The position numbers were made by a program, and so were the translations under genes. From Anaerolineales bacterium (GTDB lineage Bacteria > Chloroflexota > Anaerolineae > Anaerolineales > Anaerolineaceae), in the NCBI GenBank assembly GCA_020060485.1, contig JAGVAB010000070.1:62001-126000 (forward strand): a stretch of DNA of 64,000 bases. The letters are read 5' to 3'. The notes beneath the pieces were generated by a model that was given only the letters and a program-made list of their open reading frames with translations, was not told the DNA's origin and made no database searches. Shown here piece after piece: positions 32,605-41,895 of this stretch (its first letter is position 1; every line of letters starts with the position of its first letter).

Positions 32605-35517
32605 TTATTCTTCGCGCAAAGCCCGCCAGACGCGTTCCGGGGTTAAGGGCAATTCCCTGATCCACACACCGGTGGCATTGTGAACTGCATTGACCAGCGC
32701 TGGTGCGACACCGTCTATCGAAAGCTCAGAGATGGATTTCGCTCCATAAGGGCCACTGGGCTCATCTGTCTGCACAAAGATCACATCCGTCTGCGGCATC
32801 TCATCTGCCTTGTAAATATGATAATCATGGAAACGTGCATTCAGCACATGCCCTTCAGCATCATGGTTGGTTTCTTCGCAATGAGCAAACCCCAAAGCCT
32901 GAGCCATGCCGCCCGCAACCTGTCCGGCGGCCGTTCGCGGATTGATCACCCGGCCGCAGTCAACACACATCACCATCCGGTCTACCTTGACCTCCCCTGT
33001 CTCCGTGTCAACGGTGGTCTCCACAAACGTTGCAGCTGTCGGTGGAGGACTTTCCAAACTGATATGTGATGCGGTAGCCATGATCTGGTGCTGATCCATT
33101 TGATGCAGACTGCTTAAGGCAACTTCCGCCAGGGTCACAAAATCACCATTCGGTGCGAATACCTTCTTGTCTCTCAGTTCTAACGATCCGGCATCAGCCA
33201 CGTCCAACATCTTTGCAGCGTGTTCCTGAATTTGTTTCTTGATCTCCACAGCAGCATTGCGTACTGCGCCGCCGCTGATGTACGTGGTGCTGGAGGCATA
33301 AGCACCCTTGTCAAACGGTGTGAAATCAGTGTCAGAAGAGTAAATGATCAGGTCATTCAACGGGATTCCCAACACTTCCGCTGCAATCTGACCCAGTATG
33401 GTATCCGAGCCAGTGCCCAGATCAGTGGCGCCGATGGTCATATTGAATGAGCCATCATCATTCATCTTCAACGTGCAGGCGCCCATGTCCAGGCCGGCAA
33501 TCCCGCTGCCATGAAACGCAATCGACATGCCAATGCCCTTGCGGTAACGGCCAATCTGTTGTTGATATGCCTTTCGCTTGTTGTAATAATCCGTGGCTTT
33601 AATGCCCGCCACAACACAGGCTTCATGCCCGCTGGTGTGCATCACCTGATCATAACCCTCGCGGCCTTCGCCCATTTGCTTGGCCAGGTACATCGGCTCG
33701 TCGATTTTGATCCAGTTCTTGCGCTTGAATTCGACGACATCCATGCCAATTTTTTCCGCAATCTCTTCCATCAACACTTCAATGCCGTACATGCACTGCA
33801 TGGAGCCATATCCCCGATAAGCTCCCGCTGGAGCAGTGTTTGTATAAACCACATCACAGCGAAAACGCGAATTGGGTGGGTTGTACAATGTCAACCCCTT
33901 GAAGCCGCCCACCATCTGCACCGTCAAACCGTGAGAGCCGTAAGCGCCAGTGTCGCCCACCACATACAGATCCAGAGCCTCTAGCTTGTCACCAATCAAC
34001 CCGGCCTTGTAATGAATGTTTTGGATATGCCGGGTGCGTCCGCTGATAAATTCCTGCTTGCGAGTGTATTCAAGGCGCACTGGCCGGCCAGTACGGATGG
34101 TCATCAAGGCGCACAGATCCTCGGTGACGATCTCCTGCTTGCCGCCAAAGCCACCACCAATTCTCGGCTTTATCACCCGAATCTGCTTGATCGGCAAACC
34201 GATCAACGGAGCAATGATCCTGCGCACATGGAAAGGTACTTGCGTGGCCGTGCGAACGACCAGCCGGTCATCCTCATCCCAATAGGTGATCGTGATGTGG
34301 GGTTCCATCTGCCCATGGTGTTGTTTTGGGGTCTTATAATCCCCTTCAAAAATCTTGTCACAATGCTCGAAGGCTGCCTCCACATCACCGGCGCCTGCCT
34401 CAATGTGATGTACAATGTTGCGGCTGGCGTCGTAGATTCCCTCTGTGTCGTCCTCATCATGGATCACAGGCGCACCTGCCTGCATGGCCTGCACTCCGTC
34501 AAGAACGGCTGGCAGAATTTCGTACTCCACTTCAATGAGACGCAAGGCCTTTTGCGCCAATTCACGCGTCTCGGCAGCCACCACGGCCACCCGATCGCCC
34601 ATGTGCCGCACCTTGGTGTCAAAGATCACCTGATCATAAGGCAGCGGCTGTGGATAGCTCTGCCCACCAGAAGCATACTTGATCCGCTCAACATTCTTGT
34701 AAGTCAAAACGCAGTGCACGCCCTCCAGCGCGTCAGCTTTGCTGGTGTCGATACTGCGAATACGCGCATGTGCATGCGGGCTGGTCAGCAATGCACCGTA
34801 CAACATGCCTTCAAGTTTGATGTCATCTGTGAAAGCCGGGTTGCCCTTGACCAGCTTGGGCCCATCTACCTTGTACTCAGATTTACCCACCACCTGCGTG
34901 GCCGGCATTTCTTTGGGCGTATAAACCAGTGGCAGGAGCGCATCCCGTCCTGCCTCCATTCGATAGAAAGGCGCAGGAAGTTCCAGTTTCTCCAAATCCT
35001 CTGGAAGTTCCAATTCAATCGGTCCAATCCCGCCCGGGTCTTCGCCGCGCAAAACCGCCGCCGCCCGTTGCACTCCTTCAATAATCTGCACATAACCGGT
35101 ACATCGGCACAAAACCCCGCTCAACGCCGAGCGGATCTCGTCATCTGTGGGGTTTGGATTACGGTCCAAAAAAGCCTTGGCGGTTAATATCTGTGCTGGG
35201 GTACAAAAACCACACTGTGCCGCGTCGGTTTCCAGAAATGCGTGCTGCAAAGGATGCAGCCGCCCGTCTTTGGAAAGCCCTTCCAACGTGATTACATCGC
35301 AGCCATCCACTTTGGTCGCTTCCATCAAGCAGCTTCGGATTGGCTCACCATTAACAAGGACTGTACACATGCCGCAGTCGCCTTCGCGGCAGCCGCTCTT
35401 AACGCTGAATAAAGAAAGGCTGCGCAAAAGGTCCAGCAGGTTTTGCTTGGATTCAATGACTGCCTTGGTATCCACTCCATTAAGAATAAAGTTGATCTTT
35501 TTGGTATCCTCGGTCAT
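32605..35517 (-). CDS. Molybdenum hydroxylase, fused [2Fe-2S] and molybdopterin subunits
   Basis: A 970-residue xanthine dehydrogenase-family protein. Residues 1-160 are the iron-sulfur subunit with two [2Fe-2S] centres: C43, C48, C51, C63 and C102, C105, C137, C139. The rest is the molybdopterin cytosine-dinucleotide-binding large subunit, with GGGFGGKQE, AYRGYGSMQC and, near the C terminus, YGAKSISELSIDG bearing the presumed catalytic glutamate (the usual form is GVGE or GIGE). It hydroxylates a purine, N-heterocycle or aldehyde; substrate unknown. The ATG at 35517 overlaps the upstream stop as ATGA. No XdhC-type maturation gene is near. Confidence 0.88.
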   Translation of the reverse strand: MTEDTKKINFILNGVDTKAVIESKQNLLDLLRSLSLFSVKSGCREGDCGMCTVLVNGEPIRSCLMEATKVDGCDVITLEGLSKDGRLHPLQHAFLETDAAQCGFCTPAQILTAKAFLDRNPNPTDDEIRSALSGVLCRCTGYVQIIEGVQRAAAVLRGEDPGGIGPIELELPEDLEKLELPAPFYRMEAGRDALLPLVYTPKEMPATQVVGKSEYKVDGPKLVKGNPAFTDDIKLEGMLYGALLTSPHAHARIRSIDTSKADALEGVHCVLTYKNVERIKYASGGQSYPQPLPYDQVIFDTKVRHMGDRVAVVAAETRELAQKALRLIEVEYEILPAVLDGVQAMQAGAPVIHDEDDTEGIYDASRNIVHHIEAGAGDVEAAFEHCDKIFEGDYKTPKQHHGQMEPHITITYWDEDDRLVVRTATQVPFHVRRIIAPLIGLPIKQIRVIKPRIGGGFGGKQEIVTEDLCALMTIRTGRPVRLEYTRKQEFISGRTRHIQNIHYKAGLIGDKLEALDLYVVGDTGAYGSHGLTVQMVGGFKGLTLYNPPNSRFRCDVVYTNTAPAGAYRGYGSMQCMYGIEVLMEEIAEKIGMDVVEFKRKNWIKIDEPMYLAKQMGEGREGYDQVMHTSGHEACVVAGIKATDYYNKRKAYQQQIGRYRKGIGMSIAFHGSGIAGLDMGACTLKMNDDGSFNMTIGATDLGTGSDTILGQIAAEVLGIPLNDLIIYSSDTDFTPFDKGAYASSTTYISGGAVRNAAVEIKKQIQEHAAKMLDVADAGSLELRDKKVFAPNGDFVTLAEVALSSLHQMDQHQIMATASHISLESPPPTAATFVETTVDTETGEVKVDRMVMCVDCGRVINPRTAAGQVAGGMAQALGFAHCEETNHDAEGHVLNARFHDYHIYKADEMPQTDVIFVQTDEPSGPYGAKSISELSIDGVAPALVNAVHNATGVWIRELPLTPERVWRALREE

Positions 35518-36197
35518 GACTCTTTTGCTCCCTTCATGCAAACTTCCAGTGCACGTCGCACCAAAACACCAGCCATCGAGCGGCGGTATTCAGCGCTGCC
35601 ATGATAATCTTCCTTGGGGTCTACTTCCTGCATGACGGCCTCGGCCGCCTGGGTTATGCTCCCGTCGGTGAGTTCAGCGCCCTCCAAGTGGCTGACCGAC
35701 TTCGCCAGCCACTGCCGGCCAGGCCAGACTCCGAACAAAGCTATCCGGGTTTGTACAATCCGGGTACTGTCAATATCCACTGAAGCCGCCACGGCCACGA
35801 TAGGATCTGATGAGGGGGACACGCCGATCCGTCCTGTCCCATAGTAACGACTTTCGACAACCGGGATCAATAGGGCTTTCACCACATCGCGCTTGCTGCT
35901 GCGTTGGTAAAAAGCATCAAGGGCCAAAGTATCACCGCTTGAAAACAAAACATGCGCGTCCAGCGCCAGAAGCGCCAACGTCACCTCTGGCAATAAGCTG
36001 GCTGCCGATACTGCTTTTTCCACAGATGTCTCATTGCGCACTTGCCAGACGGCTGTCTTTTGTAAAGCATCCTTTAGAACAATAGGGCAATTCGCATCAA
36101 TAAATACCGCGTCCAACGACAATGCAGGGTCAATACGCAGCATCTTTGCGGCTCTTGCGATTTGATATACTTGGGTATCAGTCTCAATTCTTGCCAT
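35514..36197 (-). CDS. Molybdenum hydroxylase FAD subunit, short form
   Basis: A 227-residue protein resembling the FAD subunit (CoxM/XdhB type) of molybdenum hydroxylases, mainly its C-terminal part, seen in ALDAFYQRSSKRDVVKALLIP, VAVAASVDI and GSAEYRRSMAGVLVRRALE. Usual length is 270-300 residues. The N-terminal FAD-binding segment with its AGGT and TIGG motifs is not recognisable, so it may not bind FAD normally or may be reduced. The ATG at 36197 has AAAGG upstream; the longer frame to 36308 also lacks these motifs. It is coupled to the large subunit by a four-base overlap. Confidence 0.7.
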   Translation of the reverse strand: MARIETDTQVYQIARAAKMLRIDPALSLDAVFIDANCPIVLKDALQKTAVWQVRNETSVEKAVSAASLLPEVTLALLALDAHVLFSSGDTLALDAFYQRSSKRDVVKALLIPVVESRYYGTGRIGVSPSSDPIVAVAASVDIDSTRIVQTRIALFGVWPGRQWLAKSVSHLEGAELTDGSITQAAEAVMQEVDPKEDYHGSAEYRRSMAGVLVRRALEVCMKGAKES

Positions 36198-36496
36198 AGC
36201 ACCTTTTCCTTTCACACAATCCAGGTCCACGAAAGCCGAAATTCCATATTCACGGCTGCCACCAGTCTTCAGGCAATCCCTCCCGGCAATGGTTCCGTTC
36301 CCCCTCATGTCAATCCATTCCTAGCACTATTTTACAATATACCCAATCACCAAACAAGGTAAGTCTGACCCAGCCTTCCCGATTGGCACACAACAATTTG
36401 TCAGTGCATACACCACAAACACACAATGATTGCATTTTCCTACATTCAATACTAAAATCGAGTAGATTACATTTCAAGAACAGAAAGAACAATAAA
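36198..36496. other. Divergent intergenic region
   Basis: A 299-base gap between the molybdenum hydroxylase operon (minus) and the zinc-ribbon gene (plus). It is AT-rich from 36320 on and must hold both promoters, but I could not pick out a convincing -35/-10 pair or a dyad. Confidence 0.3.
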
Positions 36497-37771
36497 ATGA
36501 CTGAATCGACGCAATGGCACATCCCTGAAGATTTTCACGAAATTCCCTCTCGAGTGGAAGGCATTTCCGTTTTTGCCCCCAAACCAAAAGACGCCCTGGA
36601 ACAAGCCCCCCGCTCATACAAGTGCCCCCAATGTGGGGCTGCCACCCGCTTTGATGTGGCCCATGGCGGGGTAAGTTGCGAGCATTGCGGATATCTGGCC
36701 CGCTCAACGGAAAAGAGCGTCGGACAGGCCGCCGAACAACATGAATTCACCCTGGAGGCTCTGGTGCTCGCAGAGCAGGGTTGGGGAATTGACCGGCCCA
36801 ACCTGCATTGCGATAGTTGTGGCGCCGAACTTTCCCTCTCCCCCGAGGCTCTGACCAGCTCCTGCCCATTCTGCGCATCCAATAAGGTCAATATCAGCAA
36901 AGCCCCGGCCGATATCCTGCGCCCAAAATTCCTCATTCCATTCAAGATCGTTCCAGAAAATGTTCAGTCCTTCGCACGGGAATGGCTGGGCAAAGGTTGG
37001 TTTCACCCACCCGAACTGGCATCCAGTGCATTAATCCACAGATTCAAAGGCATTTACCTGCCCTTTTGGACGTTTGACGCACTAATCAATGCCGATTGGC
37101 GCGCGCAGGTTGGTTATGAACGCACCGTGCGCGACCGTGAAGGCAACACTCGCACAGTGATCGACTGGCGTTGGGAAAGCGGAAACGCCCGCCTTTTGTT
37201 TGATGACCTGCCTCAGACCGGAACAAACAAGGTAAGCAATTTCCTTCTGGAAAAATTACTTCCCTTCCAGATGCATGACCTGGTCGCCTATTCCCCGGAT
37301 TTCCTGGCAGGCTGGCAGGCCCAGAATTACAACGTGGTTCTGCCCAATGCTTGGCAGACAGCCAAAGATAAAATGCGCGAAAAAGCCCAGGCCGCCTGTC
37401 GGGGACAAATTCGCTCCAGTCATGTCCGTAACTTTTCCATGACCGCCAACTTTTCTGATGAAGCCTGGCGCTATGTCCTGTTGCCAGTATATCTTGCTGT
37501 ATACAAACATGAAAATCGCGTTTTTCAGGTCATGGTCAACGGTCAAACAGGTGCAGTAGCTGGTCAAAAACCGGTTGCCTGGTGGAAAATCTGGCTGGCC
37601 ATCGCTGCCTTGCTCTTGCCTGGTATGACACTGGGCTTAATTGGTTTGCCGCTTCTCCTTTTCGCCGGCATCGGAATGGTGCCCATTGTTTTGGGATTAA
37701 TCCTGCTGATCCCTGGAGGGATTTTTTCCTTCCTCCTGTATCAAAAAGCCATTGATTCGGAGCGCTCATGA
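36497..37771 (+). CDS. Zinc-ribbon membrane protein, paralogue 1
   Basis: A 424-residue protein with two N-terminal zinc ribbons, C43/C46/C61/C64 (CPQC...CEHC) and C105/C108/C123/C126 (CDSC...CPFC). A central beta-rich region (FKGIYLPFWTFDALINADWRAQVG) is followed by two membrane segments near the C terminus (about 355-410). Similar proteins are annotated as zinc-ribbon or primosomal-protein-N'-like, without known function; the helicase part of PriA is absent. It overlaps the next, related gene by four bases. The ATG at 36497 has only a weak ribosome site. Confidence 0.65.
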   Translation: MTESTQWHIPEDFHEIPSRVEGISVFAPKPKDALEQAPRSYKCPQCGAATRFDVAHGGVSCEHCGYLARSTEKSVGQAAEQHEFTLEALVLAEQGWGIDRPNLHCDSCGAELSLSPEALTSSCPFCASNKVNISKAPADILRPKFLIPFKIVPENVQSFAREWLGKGWFHPPELASSALIHRFKGIYLPFWTFDALINADWRAQVGYERTVRDREGNTRTVIDWRWESGNARLLFDDLPQTGTNKVSNFLLEKLLPFQMHDLVAYSPDFLAGWQAQNYNVVLPNAWQTAKDKMREKAQAACRGQIRSSHVRNFSMTANFSDEAWRYVLLPVYLAVYKHENRVFQVMVNGQTGAVAGQKPVAWWKIWLAIAALLLPGMTLGLIGLPLLLFAGIGMVPIVLGLILLIPGGIFSFLLYQKAIDSERS

Positions 37772-38916
37772 AGTCGGAAAATCCATCCTCCCATGCTACA
37801 TTTACACAGGACTCCGTCTCTATTTGGGGAGTGCCGTTGATCATTGCCGGATGCAGCGCCTGCGAGCACGCTTTTCTGGTTCCAAGTCTTTCAACCGACA
37901 TGGTCTGTCCTAATTGCGCACAGGCCAGTCTGAACCCTCAGGCTGCTCAATTGCAATCCGAACCACCCGAGCTGGCAGTGCCGTTTGTAATACAAACCAG
38001 TCAGGTATCACAGAAGTTAATTGAATTCACCCAAAAACCCTGGCTTAAGCCAGAGGATTTTAAGCATGAAAACCTGATTGCCAGGCTGCAAAAGGTTTTT
38101 CTGCCCATGTGGCTGGTGGATTGCCAGATCAGCGGTCAATGGCAAGGAGAAGCGGGCTTCAATTACCAGGTGAAAAGCTCCCAGGAATTTTTTCAAGGCG
38201 GCAGTTGGCAATCCCGGGACATCACAAAAACAAGAGTTCGCTGGGAGCCTCGGCTTGGCTTGTTGACTCGCATGTACAATAACGTTGCCGCACCAGCTAT
38301 GAATGGCTATACGCAATTTACCGACAGGATTGGGAAATATCGCCTTGACCAGGCCCAGACGTACCAGAAAGACAACTTGGCCGAGGCTGTGATCCGCATC
38401 CCGGACCTTTCCCCGCAAAATGCCTGGCCGATTGCCCAGGATAATCTAAAGCAAATTGCATTGAAAGACTGCCAGCAGGCTGTGTCTGCCGACTATTTGC
38501 GTAATTTTTCCATCAGCGCAGAGTTCAACAATCCCCACTGGACCCAGCTCTTACTCCCCCTGTATTTCACCTGGTACCGCTCTGACGACGGTGAGACCAT
38601 CCCGGTTTTTATCCATGGGCAATCTGGAAATATATCGGGCACCCGCCTGGCTTCCCGGCAAAAAGGATTACGGAGCGCCGCTATTGCCGCCGGCATTGCT
38701 TTCTTGTTATTCCTGTTGACCTTGATTTTCGCAGCAGCCGCAGCGCTTTTTCCGTTCCTTTCAATCCTGGCCCTGCTATTTGGGTTCACCGCATTCTTTA
38801 CCCTGGCATTTGCCCTGGTACCCGCTCTCTATCCCTGGCAATGGAATCGCAATCAATTTTCTGAAAACATGTCACTGCCGTCAAATCAACAAAAAGATGC
38901 GGCGATGCGAGAATAA
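37768..38916 (+). CDS. Zinc-ribbon membrane protein, paralogue 2
   Basis: A 382-residue protein similar in layout to the preceding one: one N-terminal zinc ribbon (CSACEHAF ... CPNCAQ), a beta-rich core with the matching motif KVFLPMWLVDCQISGQWQGE, and two hydrophobic C-terminal segments (AAIAAGIAFLLFLLTLIFAA and the next). The shared pattern YLRNFSISAEF versus HVRNFSMTANF supports a tandem duplication. ATG overlaps the previous stop as ATGA, so both are made together and may form a membrane complex. Function unknown. Confidence 0.65.
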   Translation: MKSENPSSHATFTQDSVSIWGVPLIIAGCSACEHAFLVPSLSTDMVCPNCAQASLNPQAAQLQSEPPELAVPFVIQTSQVSQKLIEFTQKPWLKPEDFKHENLIARLQKVFLPMWLVDCQISGQWQGEAGFNYQVKSSQEFFQGGSWQSRDITKTRVRWEPRLGLLTRMYNNVAAPAMNGYTQFTDRIGKYRLDQAQTYQKDNLAEAVIRIPDLSPQNAWPIAQDNLKQIALKDCQQAVSADYLRNFSISAEFNNPHWTQLLLPLYFTWYRSDDGETIPVFIHGQSGNISGTRLASRQKGLRSAAIAAGIAFLLFLLTLIFAAAAALFPFLSILALLFGFTAFFTLAFALVPALYPWQWNRNQFSENMSLPSNQQKDAAMRE

Positions 38917-38928
38917 AGGCTCACACCA

Positions 38929-39852
38929 ATGCTCATTTTCTTTTATCTTTTCACCGTATTACTCTTGGTTCTCGTCATTGGCGGAATTTTCTTTGCTGCC
39001 AAAGTCATCTATCCCAAAGTGATCCCCATCGAAAGAACGTATCAGATTGAGCTTGAAAATAATCGATTTACCGAAGACGAGTATCAGAAATGGTCGAAGG
39101 AAGATTTCTTCCTCAATTCACCCTTTGGTTACCCAATTGCCTGCTCCTTTTTTCCGATCTCGGGTTCCTCAAAGACAGTCGTAATCTCTCACGGTATTAC
39201 ATTCAGCCGCTACGGCATGGTTAAATACATGCCTCTTTTCCGCAAGCATGGTTTCAACATTCTTCTGTATGATTTGCGCAATCATGGTCTAAGCGGAGGG
39301 CGCAATACCACCTTCGGTTATTATGAAAAATACGACCTCCAAATTCTGGTGGATTGGGCATTTCAGAAGTCGGGTGCCAGTGGTGTTGTAGGCACCATGG
39401 GAGAATCCCTGGGTGCCGCAGTCACATTGCAGCACACAAGTCTCGACAATCGCCTGGCTTTCGCCATCGCTGACTGCGCCTATGCTGACCTTTCAACACT
39501 TCTGGAATACCGCCTGAAAGCAGAATATCGCTTGCCGCGCTTTCCCCTGCTCAATATTGCCAAACTATTTTGCATAATTTTTGCCGGCCTGGATTTTAAA
39601 AAAGTATCCCCGATCAAATGTGTTGAGGATGTTTCCACGCCCATCTTTTGGATTCATGGACAAAATGACAATTACATTCCACCACGAATGAGCCAGGACA
39701 TGTTCAACGCCAAAAAGACCGGGGCGAAGAAGATCTTCATTGCACCTAATGCAGCTCATGCCGAATCACTGATCAAGAATCCTGGTGAATACAACCGGCA
39801 GATAGCAACGTTCTTAACCGAGCTTCACCTCACAAATCCGGAAAGGGATTGA
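38929..39852 (+). CDS. Membrane-anchored alpha/beta hydrolase
   Basis: A 307-residue hydrolase. An N-terminal membrane anchor (LIFFYLFTVLLLVLVIGGIFF) is followed by an alpha/beta-hydrolase domain with the oxyanion region SHGITFSRYG, nucleophile serine in GTMGESLGAA, acid in HGQNDNYIP and the histidine in NAAHAESL. Close relatives include bacterial prolyl oligopeptidase- and esterase-like proteins. The substrate is unknown. It follows the zinc-ribbon pair by 12 bases and precedes the glycosyltransferase-like gene by six. Confidence 0.8.
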   Translation: MLIFFYLFTVLLLVLVIGGIFFAAKVIYPKVIPIERTYQIELENNRFTEDEYQKWSKEDFFLNSPFGYPIACSFFPISGSSKTVVISHGITFSRYGMVKYMPLFRKHGFNILLYDLRNHGLSGGRNTTFGYYEKYDLQILVDWAFQKSGASGVVGTMGESLGAAVTLQHTSLDNRLAFAIADCAYADLSTLLEYRLKAEYRLPRFPLLNIAKLFCIIFAGLDFKKVSPIKCVEDVSTPIFWIHGQNDNYIPPRMSQDMFNAKKTGAKKIFIAPNAAHAESLIKNPGEYNRQIATFLTELHLTNPERD

Positions 39853-39858
39853 CCAGAA

Positions 39859-41841
39859 ATGAAACATAAATTCGCCAGTCTCTATTTCAACAAGTATAGA
39901 TCCAGAGCAGCCGCCTTTCTTTCCACTCCCAATTCATCGGTTTTGATCCCCTTCCTGATCGTTATTTTTGTTCTTCTTGTCATCCGGCGGGCTTGGGTTT
40001 GTGATGACGCTTACATCACATTTCGCACGATTGACAATTTTTTTAATGGCTATCGTCTCACCTGGAATGTGAACGAACGCGTCCAGGTCTACACACACCC
40101 TCTCTGGATGCTGCTGGTAGCCCTTTTCTCCGTAATTTTTAAGGACATTTACCTGACTTCAATATTCTTATCGGTCCTTCTGGCAGTTATCACCCTGGTT
40201 GTGCTATGTCGAAAACTGACGCCCAACGAAACCGCTGGTGCATTTCTGATCCTCGCTTTGGCACTTTCCAAATCATTTGTCGATTTTTCAACATCCGGTC
40301 TTGAAAATTCACTTTCCCACCTGCTTGCCATATTATTCTTCTGGCGTTTCTTCCGTCCCGAAAAAGATTTGCGCAATTTGTTTTGGCTCTCACTGATTTC
40401 ATCCCTGGCCATCCTGAATCGCATGGACACTGGTGTGATTTATCTGCCTGCCCTGCTTTATGCTTTCTGGCAGGTGCGCAGCAACAGGGCCGTTCTCTTC
40501 TTATTACTGGGCCAAATTCCATTTCTTCTTTGGGAATTATTCGCCACCTTTTACTACGGCTTCCCCTTTCCGAATACTGCCTATGCGAAGTTAAACACCG
40601 GCTTGCTTGCCGCCGACCTGGTTCAGCAAGGTTTTTTGTATTTGTTGAATGCCATCCAGTATGATCCTGTCACTCCGCTGGTCATTTGCGCTGGCCTGCT
40701 GCTGGCATTCCGCTCACGCCAGCCAAAGAACATTCTTCTGGCATTGGGCACTATGCTCTACCTCCTGTACACAGTCAAGATCGGTGGCGATTTCATGGAA
40801 GGACGCTTTTTGACCCTGCCCCTGATCTGTGCTGCCGTTATGATCGCCCGCCTTGATTTCACGCATCTACCATTCCCCGGACTGGCAATTGTCAGCGCCC
40901 TGCTTGTATTGATCTCTTTAAGCGTTCCCAATCCCACCCTACGTCTTAATGACCTTGGGCCCATTGATTCCGGCCCAATTCATGTAGGCGAGAACGGCAT
41001 CTTAAACGAGAGGATGCTCTATTACGGCGGCACCGGCTTGCTCAACGCCCGTCGCAACGAAAAATTACCCGATTTTTATTGGGGTGTCGCCGGCGAGCGT
41101 TTTCGTAATGCCCGGGAACACACTGTCATTGAACAGCTGGGCATCGGTCTCTTTGGCTATTATGCCGGCCCGGACATTTACATTCTGGACCGCCTGGCCC
41201 TTGCAGACCCCCTGCTTGCCCGATTACCCATGCGGCAGGACGTGAACTGGCGCGTCGGCCACTACGAACGCATGATACCGGCTGGCTATAAAGAAACCCT
41301 GCTGTTGGGCAAAAATATGATCGAAGACCCCGATTTAGCCCTGTTCTATGACAAACTGAGCATCATCACTCGTGGCAGCCTGACCAATACTGTGCGCCTG
41401 GCCGAGATTTGGAAGATGAATACCGGCCAGTACGACCACCTGATCCATACCACCGCTTTTCAATATCCCGACTTGAAGCGGATGGATTTGGAATTTGTTT
41501 CCACGCCATTACCCGCTGGCACACCCTGCGCAGATCCAGGCGTGAGCGTCATGGATGACAGCGGCGTGGAGATATTGCTGCCCGCCCTCCAAAAAGAAAA
41601 GTGGCTCCAGCTCAGCCTGGATCATAACGATAAATATCGGATATTCTATTTTCGCGGCGAGCAGCAGATCGGGGTTCAAGCCATCCCCACCGCATACCTT
41701 CCTGAGCCAGGGGGCATCTCGATCCGCACGCTGAGAATCCCGTCTTCAGTGGTAAAGCAGGGGTTTGATCGAGTACACATTCTGCCCCTGACAACCGATG
41801 ACAACATCTTCTGTCTTGGGCATCTCCACTTTATACCTTAA
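39859..41841 (+). CDS. Multi-spanning GT-C glycosyltransferase-like protein
   Basis: A 660-residue membrane protein with about nine to eleven hydrophobic segments in the first 350 residues and a soluble C-terminal domain. The first outside loop has VCDDAYITFRTIDNFFNGYRLTWN, matching the D-D-x-Y/F pattern of GT-C glycosyltransferases (mannosyl/arabinosyl transferase group). Such enzymes move sugars from lipid carriers to protein or glycan at the outer membrane face. Donor and acceptor are unknown. It ends at a long palindromic terminator. Confidence 0.65.
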   Translation: MKHKFASLYFNKYRSRAAAFLSTPNSSVLIPFLIVIFVLLVIRRAWVCDDAYITFRTIDNFFNGYRLTWNVNERVQVYTHPLWMLLVALFSVIFKDIYLTSIFLSVLLAVITLVVLCRKLTPNETAGAFLILALALSKSFVDFSTSGLENSLSHLLAILFFWRFFRPEKDLRNLFWLSLISSLAILNRMDTGVIYLPALLYAFWQVRSNRAVLFLLLGQIPFLLWELFATFYYGFPFPNTAYAKLNTGLLAADLVQQGFLYLLNAIQYDPVTPLVICAGLLLAFRSRQPKNILLALGTMLYLLYTVKIGGDFMEGRFLTLPLICAAVMIARLDFTHLPFPGLAIVSALLVLISLSVPNPTLRLNDLGPIDSGPIHVGENGILNERMLYYGGTGLLNARRNEKLPDFYWGVAGERFRNAREHTVIEQLGIGLFGYYAGPDIYILDRLALADPLLARLPMRQDVNWRVGHYERMIPAGYKETLLLGKNMIEDPDLALFYDKLSIITRGSLTNTVRLAEIWKMNTGQYDHLIHTTAFQYPDLKRMDLEFVSTPLPAGTPCADPGVSVMDDSGVEILLPALQKEKWLQLSLDHNDKYRIFYFRGEQQIGVQAIPTAYLPEPGGISIRTLRIPSSVVKQGFDRVHILPLTTDDNIFCLGHLHFIP

Positions 41842-41845
41842 ACGG

Positions 41846-41877
41846 CAATGAGGCCGGGCACGTGCCCGGCCTCATTG
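41846..41877. terminator. Bidirectional palindromic terminator
   Basis: A perfect 32-base palindrome with 16-bp arms lies between the convergent glycosyltransferase-like gene and pfkA, followed by GGTTTCTT on the plus strand. Confidence 0.85.
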
Positions 41878-41895
41878 GTTTCTTCAGCTATTCTG

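Noticed and set aside
34012..35187. Long plus-strand frame opposite the molybdenum hydroxylase gene
   Set aside because: The minus strand encodes a clearly conserved enzyme; the antisense frame is a by-product of codon bias.
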